Origin: Megamerina dolium
Taxonomy: Eukaryota > Arthropoda > Insecta > Diptera > Megamerinidae
Direction of reading: 5' to 3'
DNA length: 64,000 nt
Assembly (NCBI GenBank): GCA_963854835.1
Contig: OY978525.1
Location: 68,128,907 to 68,192,906 of the forward strand
Part shown: positions 32,501 to 43,988 of the stretch, piece by piece
Layout: the number at the start of each line of letters is the position of its first letter
How positions within the stretch are numbered: the first letter of the stretch is position 1
Position numbers and translations under genes: made by a program
The notes under the pieces: generated by a model
The model's database searches: none
The model's input: the letters and a program-made list of their open reading frames with translations, nothing else
Told to the model about the DNA's origin: nothing

Positions 32501-33197
32501 TTCTTTGCGTTAATTGCTCCCCCTCTATGTCAAATCTCAGTATGCTGTGGTCAGACATTGATGGTTCGTTGGATACTACCCAATTCCTAACAAGACTAAA
32601 GCCCCAGGTGTTTCCTAAGGTTAAATCCAGAACTTCTTTTCGTACACTAGTTACGAAAGTTGGTGTATCTCCCACATTTAAAATTTCTAATTTATTACTA
32701 ATGATAAATTCGAGAAGGTACTCACCACGCTTGTTGGTATCCGTGCTCCCCCATGCCTCGTTATGCGCATTGGCATCACATCCAAGTATTAGAGGTTGCT
32801 TCTTCCTTTCGCTGTACTCGACCAGTTTGTAGATCAGCTCAGGTGGGGCCCAAGCATCATCCCCCGGTAGGTACCCCGATGCGAATATAACTTCACGTGT
32901 ACACCCGTTGATGTTGACCGGGATTTGCACCGCTACAAGATCTCTAGAAAGGAACTCTGGAAGACACAAGTATTTCATATTTTTTGTTAGTACTATGCAA
33001 GCTCTTGGGTTTACACACCTAATGTCCCATATTACCTGCGTATTGGATGCAGCCAAACCTCTGATTTGGCCCCTGAACACCCAAGGTTCCTGGGCCAGCA
33101 CTATGCTCAGGTTGGACCTGAGTGTTGCTCTAGCGATGACTGCCGAGGCGGCTCTCGCATGGTGGAGATTGATTTGAGCAACTCTAATGCTGGCCAT
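29596..33197 (-). pseudogene. LINE 2 ORF2: endonuclease, RT, RNase H, with one frame break
   Basis: The ATG at 33197 starts MASIRVAQINLHHARAAS. In order: endonuclease (QEPWVF, LGCDANAHN, SDHSIL), RT start (SPGVDGIFPAL, LPKVGKK, AYRAGHSTET). The frame breaks at about 31521, and comparison with LINE 4 suggests that some 11-12 codons are deleted here. It resumes with ICAFLDIEGAFDN, RGCPQGGVLSPLMW and intact YADDIVII. RNase H follows with YTDGSLTDDG, FQAEIYAI, LSDSQAA and GNEMADKLARKG, then the Cys-His end LCRFC..HVIGTC. The frame ends at 29596. Catalytic residues are preserved, but the break disables the protein. Confidence 0.85.
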
Positions 33198-33204
33198 CTC
33201 CTTG

Positions 33205-34647
33205 TTACTGGTGTGCAGCTCTCTTCTTCGCATCGCTCTCCGCCAGTGCATCATCGATGTCTGCCAGGAGTACTCTGTCGGAGTCTACTTCGGTCAGTCT
33301 TAGCGCTGTTAGGTTTATAGCGTTGATGTCTTCGCTTTCGACAGCAAGAACGCTGACTTCGGCTACAGGCATCTCGCTCCTAACCACTTCACTTGCTACT
33401 TCTTTTAGGATCTCCTCGGCTTCGGCTGAGTTTTGCTCAGTTGTGGCCTCTGCGTCTGGAGGATTTCCTAGTGTACGTCCCTTGTGCAGATGAACTGGGA
33501 TCTTGCCAAATCTGTAGGCCACCCTGCAGTCTTTGGCTTTAATCGCTTCAAGCGATCGGTCATCGATACCGATCGTTAACAGCTTCCCGTTCTTCTCGTC
33601 TTTGCTGCTAAAGATTCTCCAGAGATTGGTGCTCAGCGCTTTGTTCTGAGTTACCATCAAATCAAGGAGTTTCTTGTCGTCGGTACCCGCTGCTCGAGGA
33701 AGGTATACCGTCATCAGATGTACACCAGGGATAGCATCTCCAGTGCAAGTCGTCAGTTCGGTCCCCTTCCACCCCGATAAGCTTGGTATCGTTACTTTCA
33801 CCCATTCAGCAGCCGCTGCGGTGGAACAATCAACCAAGATGAAGCCTGGTCGAAAGTGGATGCCATCAAATTCAAGTTCGGTTTCAGAACCCTTGAACAT
33901 CTCCTCTATCAGAAGATTTTCGAGTTGCCCCTGCTCCTCGCGCGAAAGGATAACCTCCGGGTAAGATTTCGGGATTATAGCCAGTCTAACGCCTTTGGTG
34001 ACATTGGCGTAGCTGACACCCGCTTTCCTGGTGGTCGCCTCTGGTCTTGGAGCAGGTCGTGGCAGATTTCTTTTCACCACCCCCGGTGCAGTATCAAAAG
34101 CCCTGTTTCTCTTGGCTGCATTGCCATCAGTTGGGCTGATTTCTGTGGCGCCCCTCTTCCTTGTAACAGATATGCTCTTAGGGCGATTGAGCACTTTCTG
34201 TTTGGCTTCTTCGGGCGTCAAGCCCTCATTGAGATAGCGCAGATACCATTTGGTACCTGCCCCACTCAGACCGGTTGCCTTTCTTGCAGCGCCAAAAGCT
34301 GGAAGCTGCCTATTCTGTCCAGTACTTATAGAGGGCTGTGTAGTTGCGGCCTTGGATGTCGAAGCACCCTCAGCAGCCACAGTTCCTCTACTTTCCTTCC
34401 GTTTCTCGGGTCCAGTTACCGTCCGTGGCGTAGGTTCAGAGTTCCTGTCTCTGCTGCCTTTGCCCTCCGTCTGTCCTCTCCGTTTAGGAGTTAGAACTTG
34501 GCGTTCAGTGTTGAGAACATTACGTTCCACCTGATCCGCCAGTTGAGAAGCAGTCTGTGAACCTGCTAGTTTATTTATTTTTGTTAAATTTGGTGTGTCC
34601 ATATTTAATCCCACGAGTGTGGGGGAAAGGAAGGTCCGTCGTGTCAT
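33205..34647 (-). CDS. LINE 2 ORF1 protein
   Basis: An intact frame; the first ATG is at 34647 and a second at 34602 (NMDTPN). The latter aligns with the inferred LINE 1 start, so either may be used. The protein is about 480 residues. The N-terminal half is basic and Pro/Thr/Ser-rich. A block YLRYLNEGLTPEEAKQKV is shared with LINE 4, and the C-terminal half has SYANVTKGVRLAIIP, FRPGFILVDC and VHLMTVYLPRAAG, a DUF4780-like nucleic-acid-binding domain. An acidic tail follows. The stop is separated by 7 bp from the ORF2 ATG (TAACAAGGAGATG), suggesting termination-reinitiation. Confidence 0.75.
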   Translation of the reverse strand: MTRRTFLSPTLVGLNMDTPNLTKINKLAGSQTASQLADQVERNVLNTERQVLTPKRRGQTEGKGSRDRNSEPTPRTVTGPEKRKESRGTVAAEGASTSKAATTQPSISTGQNRQLPAFGAARKATGLSGAGTKWYLRYLNEGLTPEEAKQKVLNRPKSISVTRKRGATEISPTDGNAAKRNRAFDTAPGVVKRNLPRPAPRPEATTRKAGVSYANVTKGVRLAIIPKSYPEVILSREEQGQLENLLIEEMFKGSETELEFDGIHFRPGFILVDCSTAAAAEWVKVTIPSLSGWKGTELTTCTGDAIPGVHLMTVYLPRAAGTDDKKLLDLMVTQNKALSTNLWRIFSSKDEKNGKLLTIGIDDRSLEAIKAKDCRVAYRFGKIPVHLHKGRTLGNPPDAEATTEQNSAEAEEILKEVASEVVRSEMPVAEVSVLAVESEDINAINLTALRLTEVDSDRVLLADIDDALAESDAKKRAAHQ

Positions 34648-34977
34648 AGCCCCCAATAACACGATAAGCCCACGGTTACTCACTGAGGCGGGCAGGTATC
34701 AGTGAGGTGCAACGCTAAAATACAGTATGTTAACCCCTAACTGCAAACATCAAGCCGATGGACACGTGCTATCCCGGCTTAGGGGATCACCCTTCTCGTC
34801 TGTTCCCTTCTTTTCCATTGGGGTTGGGTACCCAATCTCCAATCAGGGTTAACAGTGCCACCACGTGTAGGTGAGAGGGAGATTCAGGATGAGAGGTGTG
34901 AGGCTTCATTTCTAATCTAATCGTAGATCCGCCATACGGTGCACTTCATCCTGCTTTACGGCACCATTCATACCATT

Positions 34978-35407
34978 CTATAAATAAAAATTTTTGAATC
35001 GGTTCATTGGACTAATAAGACGCCAGCATCAACCCACAAGCACACCAAACCAAATTTCGCTCAAAAACTCAATAATAATCCAGATAACGCTTTCAGACCT
35101 AACGTAAATGTAAATGTAAATAATCTCGCTCTCATTGCCAAAACAATAACCGAGCTTTGATAAAGAAGAAGTTACTGCAACCAGCAGGAAACACATCGTC
35201 ACCATGGGCACCATAATCATCGAATTATCGGTAATCATATAAATAAATAATACTTCGTATTATTTACGTAATCATATAAATAAATAATACTTAGTATTTT
35301 ATTATACATAGTATCATACGCAAACTAAGCATAGTTCCAACTTTTTCCTTATAAGAAAAGGTTCTTATTATTTCATAATAATTTTTTCTTCCTGAGAGAA
35401 GGGGGGA
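34978..35407 (+). other. Gypsy-1 copy 2, region just upstream of the LTR
   Basis: This matches 13746-14122 (CCAGCATCAACCCACAAGC, CATCGTCACC, ATAATCATCGAATT). It ends in the polypurine tract GAGAGAAGGGGGGA at 35394-35407, the expected plus-strand primer site before the LTR. Confidence 0.7.
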
Positions 35408-36079
35408 TGTTGAGAACCAAAATATGAAATATGCACATATTCATATTGTGAAATTGTGAAATACATGTTCATCCATACACATACCAACATTGCTTGAAGT
35501 TATGAAATACACAATCCATATTAATATTACTTATAATTGTGGCATGCCAGAACACTGAGCTGAGTTGCGGTTAGGCGTGAAAAAGCTGACAAAGCACTTT
35601 CCTACACAATTCGTAGTTCTGTACTTACGTAAGCATACCAACAATGTTTAGACATTCCATGATTACTATAATCTCGTGGACTACTCATGTGTGTGAATAT
35701 CAAAAAGTTGCTTTCTCACATAATGGGTACATACATACACACATGTGGTGTGAATATATTGTTTTAGGTTATATGTTGGTATGTGGGTAGATCGATATAG
35801 GCAGTCGCTGTTTAGTTGTGAGTCTACTTGAATAGTGAAGTGCAAATACTGCGATCCTCAAGAGGCCCTCCAGTGAAATAACTAATTGTAATTCAAAGTG
35901 AAAAGAATGAGAAATAAAGTGAAGCGCAAGTATAATTAATCCTGTTTTCTTTCAGATAACAAGTGTTATATTCCCGAAGGACATTTAGGAGCTTGGGCTT
36001 ACGTGCGAATATTGTGTGTTACATCCTTGAGCCTAACCGTTAGGTATTTAGTAAGTGTTGTGGAAAATGGTACACAACA
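35408..36079 (+). repeat. Gypsy-1 complete 3' LTR
   Basis: 672 bp, starting TGTTGAGAACC after the polypurine tract and ending GTACACAACA. It includes GAGAAATAAAGTG as a possible polyadenylation signal. Truncated relatives are at 14123-14387 and its duplicate at 15801, and an inverted partial copy is at 5440-5800. The 5' LTR of this element is not in the window. Confidence 0.75.
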
Positions 36080-36281
36080 CTTTAAAAAAAAGTTTATAAA
36101 AGGCACATTCTAATACCCAAAAAATATTTTATTTTTAATAAAACCGAGCTGAATAATTTTTATTTTCAATTAAGAACATGGAAAAAATTTGAAACATGGT
36201 CACCATTGTTTCTATATAAATCTATCATCGCAAATGGACGTCGGGCAAAGTTCGATGTTCGCTTTGTTTGTGCGCTTTCTC
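36080..36281. other. Short unassigned spacer
   Basis: AT-rich, with no coding similarity or repeat structure that I recognise, between the gypsy-1 LTR and the G-family relic. Confidence 0.6.
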
Positions 36282-38405
36282 CTATACGCCAGTGTGTTCT
36301 ATTTTTGAGGTGTATTGGTGTATTTTACCTCGACTTTTCTTAATGGATTCTTTGGCCATTGCACATTGCTCACAGTTCCGAATCCAATTAGCGACATGGT
36401 CATGACATCCAACCCAATAAAATCTTTTCTTCATTTTCTCTAAGTTTTTGGTGATGACCAAATGCTCTCCACTGGAAGCATTGTGATACTCAGCTATCAC
36501 TTCATTTATTCTTGCGTTGGGTACCGCTAGAAGATCATTAGTGATTTTTTCATATTCACTTTCCCATTCTCGGAATAAACATCCGTCTCGTAAGTACAGG
36601 CTTTGCTGCGCGCAGTATGTCTTTGCTATTGGACTCTCATTAGCAATTTCTTGGAAATCTGGACGTACGCCCTGCTCTTGTATTCCATAATATTTACGAG
36701 ATCTGGGTCGTTCCACTGATCTTCTTGCAGTCGTTCGGTTCCTTCTTGGCTAGTCCGGCAATATATTCGTAAGTCGTATGTCGACGATGTGCTCCTTGCT
36801 TTCCACTCGAGAACAATGTTCACATTGCAAGGAAGAAGAGATAAAGCATCCGCGTTACCATAATATCCTCCTTTACGATGCTCGATTGTTAAGTCATAAC
36901 TGCAGCCTTTCGATCCAGCGCAATAATTGTCCTCCTGGACTTTAAACTGGAATAACTAACTCAGCGCTGCGTGGTCAGTTCGTAAATAAAATGACTGACC
37001 GTACAAATATTTATGGAAATACTTTACATATTAAAGTATTCTGAGCAACTCTCTTCGAGTGACACAGTAGTTTCTATCTGGCTTTAACAAGATTTTACTA
37101 TAGTATGCTATCGCTTTTTCTTGCCCATCTATGTTCTGGTAGAGCACACCACCTATTCCATAGCCGCTCACATCTGTGTCCAACACAAACTTTGAACATG
37201 TACTGGATATGCTAATACTGGTTCCGCTAACGTCCTACCAAATATGATGTTTTTATTCGTTATTCCTTTATCCGTTTCCACTACCCACAACTTGCCTGTC
37301 CCATCATCCATATTCATCTATGCGCATCTCGTTTTGCTGGAACCTCTTGGCGTTGACATGCCAGTATTCGTTTGATGTTTCCACTACGCTTGTAGCCGAT
37401 GTTCAACGGTAACTCGACATTTGCATAGCGTTGATTTAAGTCTAACTTAAATCCATTGTCATTCATAAAATCAACACCAATTATTACGTCATCGATGATG
37501 TCAGCCACAATGAATTCATGTTCCCACGTGCAATTTCAAATAGATACTTGTTTCTTTATCTTACCCAGAATTTGTTCCTCCTCACCCGTTGCTGTACGCA
37601 ATTTTATTTCCATTAAAGGCTCAAACCTCTTTACCAAATCGCTCTTAATTATAGAATGTGATGCCATAGTATCCAGGGTGCTTGGCACACGCTGTAGTTG
37701 TTGGAGTCAGTTCACGCCCCGCTGAACTGACCCGATTTAGTTTAACGATGGATTTGTGTTAGTTAGTGAAGAATTCGATCTTGATCGCTTCGTGTTAGAC
37801 GGCAGTGACGCCCCATATGTACTGGTTTGTCGCAAATGAAGCACTTACCAGTAAATTTGCTTTCACGTCGACCTGTTATTCTTGCTTCAGGCTGCACTAC
37901 GGACTTGAATGCCAGACACGTTGCTTTAACTGGATCCGATGTTGGCGTACTCATGGCATTGGTTGACACATAAAACTAGCGGGATCATATATCAAAGCAC
38001 TACTGACTGTTTCGGCATACGAATTCCGTGGTGACATGACTAGGCCACGCTTACTCCAATGTCCATCACATATGCTATCTATGAATGTCTCTATTTTTAT
38101 TTTCTCGATTAATTCTTCCGAATTACCAAAGAATGCAAGATGACATTCTTTGGTAATAAGATAAGATGCATAATGTCGGAAGCGAAATCCTGAAGGCTCT
38201 CACTACTCCGAACTCTCGAACTTAATTCCACTCGATGCAATTGACTCTTATATTCATTTCCATATTTCTGTTGGAGTGTGTCCATCAGTGATTGATAGCT
38301 ACCACGATATTTCTCTGGAACCATCTCTGCACTTCGGAAGCATTACCTTTTAATGCGACTATTAAAGCAGCAGTCTTGTCACTATCGACCCATTGCTCCT
38401 TTGTA
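36282..38405 (-). pseudogene. G-family relic with protease and RNase H but no RT
   Basis: Read on the minus strand: capsid relic (about 38405-37990; RGSYQSLMDTLQQKYGNEY), one zinc knuckle (CFICDKPVHMGRHC), a retropepsin-like region (37314-37508; DDVIIGVDFMNDNGFKL), then GKLWVVETDKGITN. This joins directly to RNase H (FVLDTDVSGYGIGGV, RTDHAALS) and the H2C2 finger (FYWVGCHDHVANWIRNCEQC). The RT domain between protease and RNase H is missing, and no LTR remains. It shows that full-length G relatives once carried protease and RNase H. The copy has many stops, frameshifts and a small hairpin insertion at 38123-38156. Confidence 0.75.
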
Positions 38406-38998
38406 GGATAGCATTTGAACCACTACGCCCAAAGAAAATTATAGTCCAATGTACCAATACAGCCATACAGCCATACAGCCACTCCAAAAACTACTGCACA
38501 AAATCGTCAGTATGTGTTAAATGTGAAGGTGGACATATAACTATGTATAACCCATACAAGGAATAAATATTACAGTTAAATGGGCTTTATGTGGCGAAAA
38601 TCAAACAGCTAACTATAAAGGGTGCATCGTATACCCAACATTAACCATAAAACGTTTTCCTCTATTAAGGCTAAAACAAACAACATCATCTGAAAGTAAC
38701 GTACGGATGGAAGTGAATTTTGTATTTTACAGTGCTTGATAAAATAAATTTATTACCATCAGTGAAAAACGGTGGTGAAGGAGTTATGATGTGGGGGTGT
38801 ATAGCAGCTGGTGGCGTCGGACAATTCCAATTTATCGATTCAACAATGGACATATTTGCATATTTGGACATTTTAAAACAATATTTAAAGCAGAGCGCTG
38901 ATATGCTGGTTAGCAGATGAATAGTACTTCCAACAAGACAATGATCCCAAACATACGGCTCATATTGTTAAGTTGTAGTTTCTGAATAATGTCCCCAA
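37169..38998. repeat. Source of a 1.83-kb segmental duplication
   Basis: This block, covering part of the G-family relic, a jockey ORF1 relic and part of a Tc1 relic, recurs at 43987-45816 at a constant offset of 6,818 bp. I counted about ten differences, roughly 99% identity. Confidence 0.85.
38406..38700 (+). pseudogene. Jockey-type LINE ORF1 fragment (zinc knuckles)
   Basis: The plus strand reads IVQCTN..YSHSKNYCT, VCVKCEGGHIT and a third cluster around LCGENQTANYKGC, with frameshifts. This is the CCHC region at the C-terminus of jockey-clade ORF1 proteins (PRE_C2HC-type). An endonuclease fragment of the same type resumes at about 50720-50917 and 54814-55320, so this is probably one LINE split by later insertions. 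Confidence 0.6.
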
Positions 38999-39304
38999 AC
39001 AACTGCCAACACGTCAACAATCACCAGACTTAAACTCGATTAAGCACTTATGGGTGCTTTTAGAAAGAAATATTCGAAATTACAAACAAAAATGCCTTGA
39101 AAGATGTCATAAGGGAGGAATGGGAGAAAATGGGGCTGCCAAATTGGTCAGTTCAATGCACAAATAGAATCCGGGAAGTATTAAAACGTCACAGGTACCA
39201 ACATGTTACTCAACGCAATGACATGTTTATCTAAACGTAAACTTTTGAAGATCGTAAATCTTACGTTTATTATAAAATTCTTTAATTTTTTCTTACACTT
39301 CCTA
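38701..39304 (+). pseudogene. Tc1-like transposase C-terminal relic
   Basis: The frame 38720-38920 reads NGGEGVMMWGCIAAGGVGQF, the block after the first catalytic aspartate of Tc1-like transposases. A shifted frame has FQQDNDPKHTAHIV with the second. The third motif reads SPDLNSIKHLWVLL, where relatives have E in place of K, so the catalytic glutamate is lost. The tail NRIREVLKRHRYQH follows. Frameshifts and the missing N-terminus make it inactive. A truncated duplicate lies at 45519-45816. Confidence 0.7.
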
Positions 39305-39309
39305 CTTAG

Positions 39310-39798
39310 TGTCTACGCCAAAAACATATCTTTGTACTGCACCGTGTTCTAAATTGAGGGAATAGCTGAGTAGCGATCTGGCATCACTGATTTTTGCCAA
39401 CTCTTCCCACTCCGCTCAATATTGTTTCTTCGTGTAGTTATTTTATTCTCTCTCTTTTACCTCCTCTTTATTTTGATTAAAACCTCATATTAACTTTTTT
39501 GCGATGATCAATCACAAATTTACTTCCGAAGTGAGACCAGTGCAGTGCTAATGTTAATATCACATTGTTCTTGTTTTCTAAATCAAGGTGGATAATCCTA
39601 ATCACACATATACGAGTCTAAGTTTAAAGACAATAAAATTTGTCACCTTGTTGAACAAAAGAAAAACATGGGGGTTTATTTGTGCCCCAAGTGCAACCTA
39701 CAGCAGTAACAGCAACAGCGGCAGGATCATACTTCACCCAACTGGAAATAAAACCGACGGGAAAGACCCACGGGCAATAAAACTCCCTCACACAATCA
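39310..39798 (+). repeat. BEL 5' LTR
   Basis: 489 bp, starting TGTCTACGCC and ending CACACAATCA. The internal region then begins TTTGTTGGTCCTTCGATCC, a typical BEL leader and primer-binding region. The site TATCTTTGTACTG at 39330-39345 is the uninterrupted equivalent of the mariner target in the 3' LTR. Confidence 0.8.
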
Positions 39799-40473
39799 TT
39801 TGTTGGTCCTTCGATCCGGATTGGCTCGCAACGTCGGTAAGAAAATGTCACATTGCTATACGTAAAACACGTAATAAATTAAATATATTGTGTATGGTGC
39901 TTATTTTTCTAATTTGCCTACATATATCCCACTGAAAGTATATCCAAATACATAAGTGCATAAGTTGGAATTTATATACAGCTTTTTTTATGATTTCTCT
40001 GCCTATAATTCTTTCGTTGACGTCATAGTCGCTTCATTTGGGAATTTCGTTTTTATTTTTAAGAGACATTCTGAAATCCCATAATTATTTATATACATAC
40101 CTACATTCTTATATGCGTGTAACATACAAGGAAAAATTCCTCCCATACATATTTGTATTTACATACATACATTCTGCTCTTATGTACATACTACCGCCAA
40201 AATTATTAGGCACCTATTTAAAAGAATAAATAAATAAAACACAAACAAACACACATCCCAGTGCATATATTGTAGTATGTATATAAATAAATAAAGAAGC
40301 TGGTTGAAAATTGCTGGCGAGTCCAACAACTAATCATAACTTCGTTGTTAGACAAGCCACTTATGTTTCTTATTCTCATACTTAACAAATCTGTGCTCCC
40401 AATAAATCTATTTTATAATATCTCTATGCGACAATCGTCTCGTTGACTTCAACGTGCATTCCCTTTAAAATAT
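39799..40473 (+). other. BEL leader and unassigned internal sequence
   Basis: The first 50 bp carry the primer-binding region and GGATTGGCTCGCAACGTCGG. The rest is AT-rich with TACATACATAC repeats and no coding similarity that I recognise; a gag would normally begin here. It ends at the G2 LTR. Confidence 0.5.
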
Positions 40474-43400
40474 TGTTACGTTTTTATTCTGTGAGCGTTT
40501 AATTCTATTTGAATTACCTTGTTCGATCACTGGATTCTGTTAATGATAACTGCAACAGTTATTTTATACAACTATATACAGCAACAATTTATTTAATAAA
40601 CACTATTTACAATCAACACTGTTTATAATCAACTATTTACAATAACACTTTAATGTACTAGCAACTTTTGCCTCTGTATAGATGTTTGCGCAGTCACGTT
40701 CGGAATTCGATTGATTCTCACTTCTTAACACTGGCTCTATTTATACTCTGTTGGCAACACCCCAAAATCTTCCTTTATCGAGATTCTTCTCTTTCTTTCT
40801 CGTTGGCTTGTTCTGGTTATTACTTATTTCTTTTTGTTGACATTCGTTTCGATTAGGGGACAGGCCTTTCTTTCGTTGTGGAATATGAAGCATTACAAGC
40901 TCTCCTTCATAGAACCCTTTTGAATTCGCTTTCAAGTCATACCTGGCCTTCATCTTATCGCTTATCATCTGCGACCGCTCTCTGATGAACTGATGTACTT
41001 CATCCAACTGTTCCCGCTTTTCGCTAGTATAATTACCTTCGGTTGATCTCGTTGTTGTTACGACTCAAAATTTTAAATCAGCTGGCAGTCTTAACTCGTT
41101 TCCAAAAATTGCCGTTGCCGTTGTAGTAGCCGTCGTATCATGTTGTGCGCGTACATCCCAGTCTGCTTGGTATTTATCTACGACTTTTCTCAAATATTCC
41201 TCCAAGGTACGGTTAAATCGTTCTACCATGCCATCAGATTGTAGATGCAAAGGAGGTGTACGAGTTTTGTATATACCCAGCATACGGCATATCTCTTGGA
41301 ATACAACTGATTCGAAATTTCGACCTTGATTTGAGTGTAACTCCATCGGTACACCAAAACGAGTAACCCATTGGTTGACGAATACATCCGCAACTGTACT
41401 AGCTTCTTGATTTGGAATGGGGTATACTTCAGGCCATTTACTGAAGTAATCTATAACCACCAGAACATACTTGTTTCCTGCGTTGCTTATTGGAAATGGC
41501 CCAGCTATGTCCATAGCAATTCGCTCAAATGGAGCACCCACGGTGTATTGGTGCATCTTACCATGACTTTTCTTAGTGGGACTTTGGCCATTGCACATTG
41601 CTTACACTTCCGAATCCAATCAGCGACATGGTCATGACATCCAACCCAATAAAATCGTTTCTTTATTTTCTCGACGGTTTTGTTGATTCCCAAATGCCCT
41701 CCACTGGAGGCATTGTGATACTCAGCTATCACTTCATTTATTCTTGTCTTGGGTACCACTAGAAGATCATAAGTGATTTTTCCATCTTCACTTTCCCATG
41801 TTCGGAATAAACATCCGTCTCGTAAGTGCAGGCTTTGCCACTGCGCCCAATATGCCTTTGCTATTGGACTCTCATTAGCCATCTCTTGCCAATCTGGACG
41901 TATGCCCTGCTCCTTGTATTTCATGATCTTTAAGAGATCTGGGTCGTTCCGTTGATCTTTTTGAACTCGTTCGGTGGTCCATGACTCTTCCGATAATACA
42001 TTCATAAGTCGTAGGTTAACAATGTGATTCTGCAAGTGCAAGTACGATGATAAGGAGTATCAACTTTACCACGATGAATGACATGACGATCTTCCTTTCG
42101 TTGTCCTGGTGAATTTGATCTTTGTTGCTTGTGTCGTAGACGACAATTACGCGCCATGTGTCCTCTTTGATCGCATATGAAGCACTTACCGGCAAATTTA
42201 TTTTTGTGTTGATTCCTTGTTCTTTCTTTAGGCTTCATACTCGATTGATTGCAATCACGCGCTATGTGCCCTCGTTTGTTGCAAATGAAGCACTTACCAT
42301 TAAATTTGTTTTCGCGTCGACCTGTTCTTGCTTCAGGCTGAACTACTGATTTTACTGCCTGACGCACTGCTTCAACCAGATGTGATGTTTTCCCCTCTAG
42401 TTTGCGTACTCCTGGCACTGGTCGACACATTAAGCTGGCGGCTTCATACGTCATAGCACTACTGACTGTTTCGGCATATGTATTCTTGGGTGACATGATT
42501 AGGGCACGCTTTGTCTCTCCATCACGTATGCCATCTATGAATGCCTCTATTTTTATTTTTTCGACGAACTCTTCCGAATTACCAGAGAACGCAAGATGAC
42601 ATAAGCGCTCAATGTCAGAAGCGAATTCCTGCAGGCTCTCATTATTCCGTTGCACTCGCGATCTCAATTCAACTCGATGTAATTGACTCTTGTATTCATT
42701 TCCATATTTTCGCTGGAGTGTGTCCATCAGTGACTGATAGCTACCACGATCTTTCTCTGGAATCATCTGTAACACCTCGGAAGCATTACCTTTTAATGCG
42801 ACTATTAAAGCAGCAGTCTTGTCGCTATCATCCCATTGATTCTTCGAAGCTGTTGTCTCGAATTGAAGCTTGAAGATATTGAATGGCGTGCTTCCGTCAA
42901 ATGTTGGTGGCTTTAATTTGATTGTACTTGAATCTCTAATCACTGATGTGGCTGTTCCATTTATTTTTAGTTGATTGAGTTCGTGCTGTAATTTCTCGAA
43001 CTTGTCTTCCCAGTCGTCGACATGTTCCTTCAGCTTATCATCCAACTCATCCACGTGTTCTTTCAGCTCTGTGACTTTGTCATTAATAGCTCCGGAAAGT
43101 TCAATTCCTTTCTGTAGATTTTCGATGACGTGTTCTTGGCGAGCCGAATGTTCTTGAAACTTGTAGTCAATTGTGTTCTGGAATTCTCCCGTAGCGTTTT
43201 CTTGACGTACCGAATGTTCTTGAAACTTGGAGTCAATGCGAGACGCATTTTCTTGTAGCTGTTGTTGCTGCTGTTGCACCATGGTTTTCATGAATTCCAT
43301 GAGTTGACCACTGGCATCTATTTTGCTCTCTTCCTCAGCGTGCACAACTGCTTGTATATCGGCTTCCTCGAAGAACTCATGTTCTTCTACATTAATTCCC

Positions 43401-43988
43401 TTAGCCTCCATAGCTTGCCTCAGCCTCACCAGCAGTTCCGCCTTTGCACCTGATGACGATAGATTCATCTCTACCAACAGCTTTTTAAGCTGGTCCACTT
43501 TTAGTTGGTCAATTTTCACCATCTTTACAGAATCCCACTTCTGACACCAATTGTTACGTTTTTATTCTGTGAGCGTTTAATTCTATTTGAATTACCTTGT
43601 TCGATCACTGGATTCTGTTAATGATAACTGCAACACTTATTTTATACAACTATATACAGTAACAATTTATTTAATAAACACTATTTACAATCAACACTGT
43701 TTATAATCAACTATTTACAATAACACCCTAATGTACTAGCAACTTTTGCCTCTGTATAGATGTTTGCGCAGTCACGTTCGGCATTCGATTGATTCTCACT
43801 TCTTAACACTGGCTCTATTTATACTCTGTTGGCAACACCTCAAAATCTTCCTTTATCGAGATTCTTCTCTTTCTTTCTCGTTGGCTTGTTCTGGTTATTA
43901 CTTATTTCTTTTTGTTGACATTCGTTTCGATGCTGCCAATAGTGTCAGTCCAATAGTGATGAGTAACCAACTATCGATACTCGTTACA
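40474..43988 (-). mobile_element. G2, gag-integrase LTR element, decayed
   Basis: The right (5') LTR is complete at 43552-43988 (437 bp), with the primer-binding site at 43532-43549. The left LTR is cut at about 40853, where it joins integrase C-terminal sequence (TAGGGGACAGG), removing its end and the polypurine tract. The internal region again lacks protease, RT and RNase H. No target-site duplication is visible: the left flank is TAAAATAT and the right flank CATCTGTG, which is copied DNA. LTR details (CACTATTTACAATC) set it apart from G1 and G3. Confidence 0.85.
40858..43522 (-). pseudogene. G2 gag-integrase ORF remains
   Basis: The ATG at 43522 starts a 506-codon frame with SAP-like domain, shortened coiled coil, capsid and two knuckles (CFICNKRGHIARDC, CFICDQRGHMARNC). 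A deletion of about 35 bp near 42034, relative to G1 and G3, shifts the frame just where gag meets the integrase part. The H2C2 finger (42041-41505) and integrase core (41598-41065) follow in other frames. SNQGRNF has N beside the second aspartate motif, and the region around the third block has lost residues. A final piece (41007-40858) covers the C-terminal domain. Confidence 0.75.

Larger units (their letters stand above)
29529..34965 (-). mobile_element. LINE 2, full-length LOA-like LINE
   Basis: A 5.4-kb minus-strand LINE with exact 12-bp target-site duplications (ATTCATACCATT at 29517-29528 and 34966-34977), an (AAT)n 3' tail at 29529-29539, a 5' untranslated region of about 320 bp, ORF1 and ORF2. 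It interrupts gypsy-1 copy 2. One frameshifting deletion in the RT domain is the main lesion. LINE 4 is a decayed relative and shares its 5' untranslated region and ORF1. Confidence 0.9.

Noticed and set aside
33856..34494. Plus-strand ORF of 212 codons opposite LINE 2 ORF1
   Set aside because: Antisense to the ORF1 protein conserved with LINE 4; the plus-strand translation shows no known motif.
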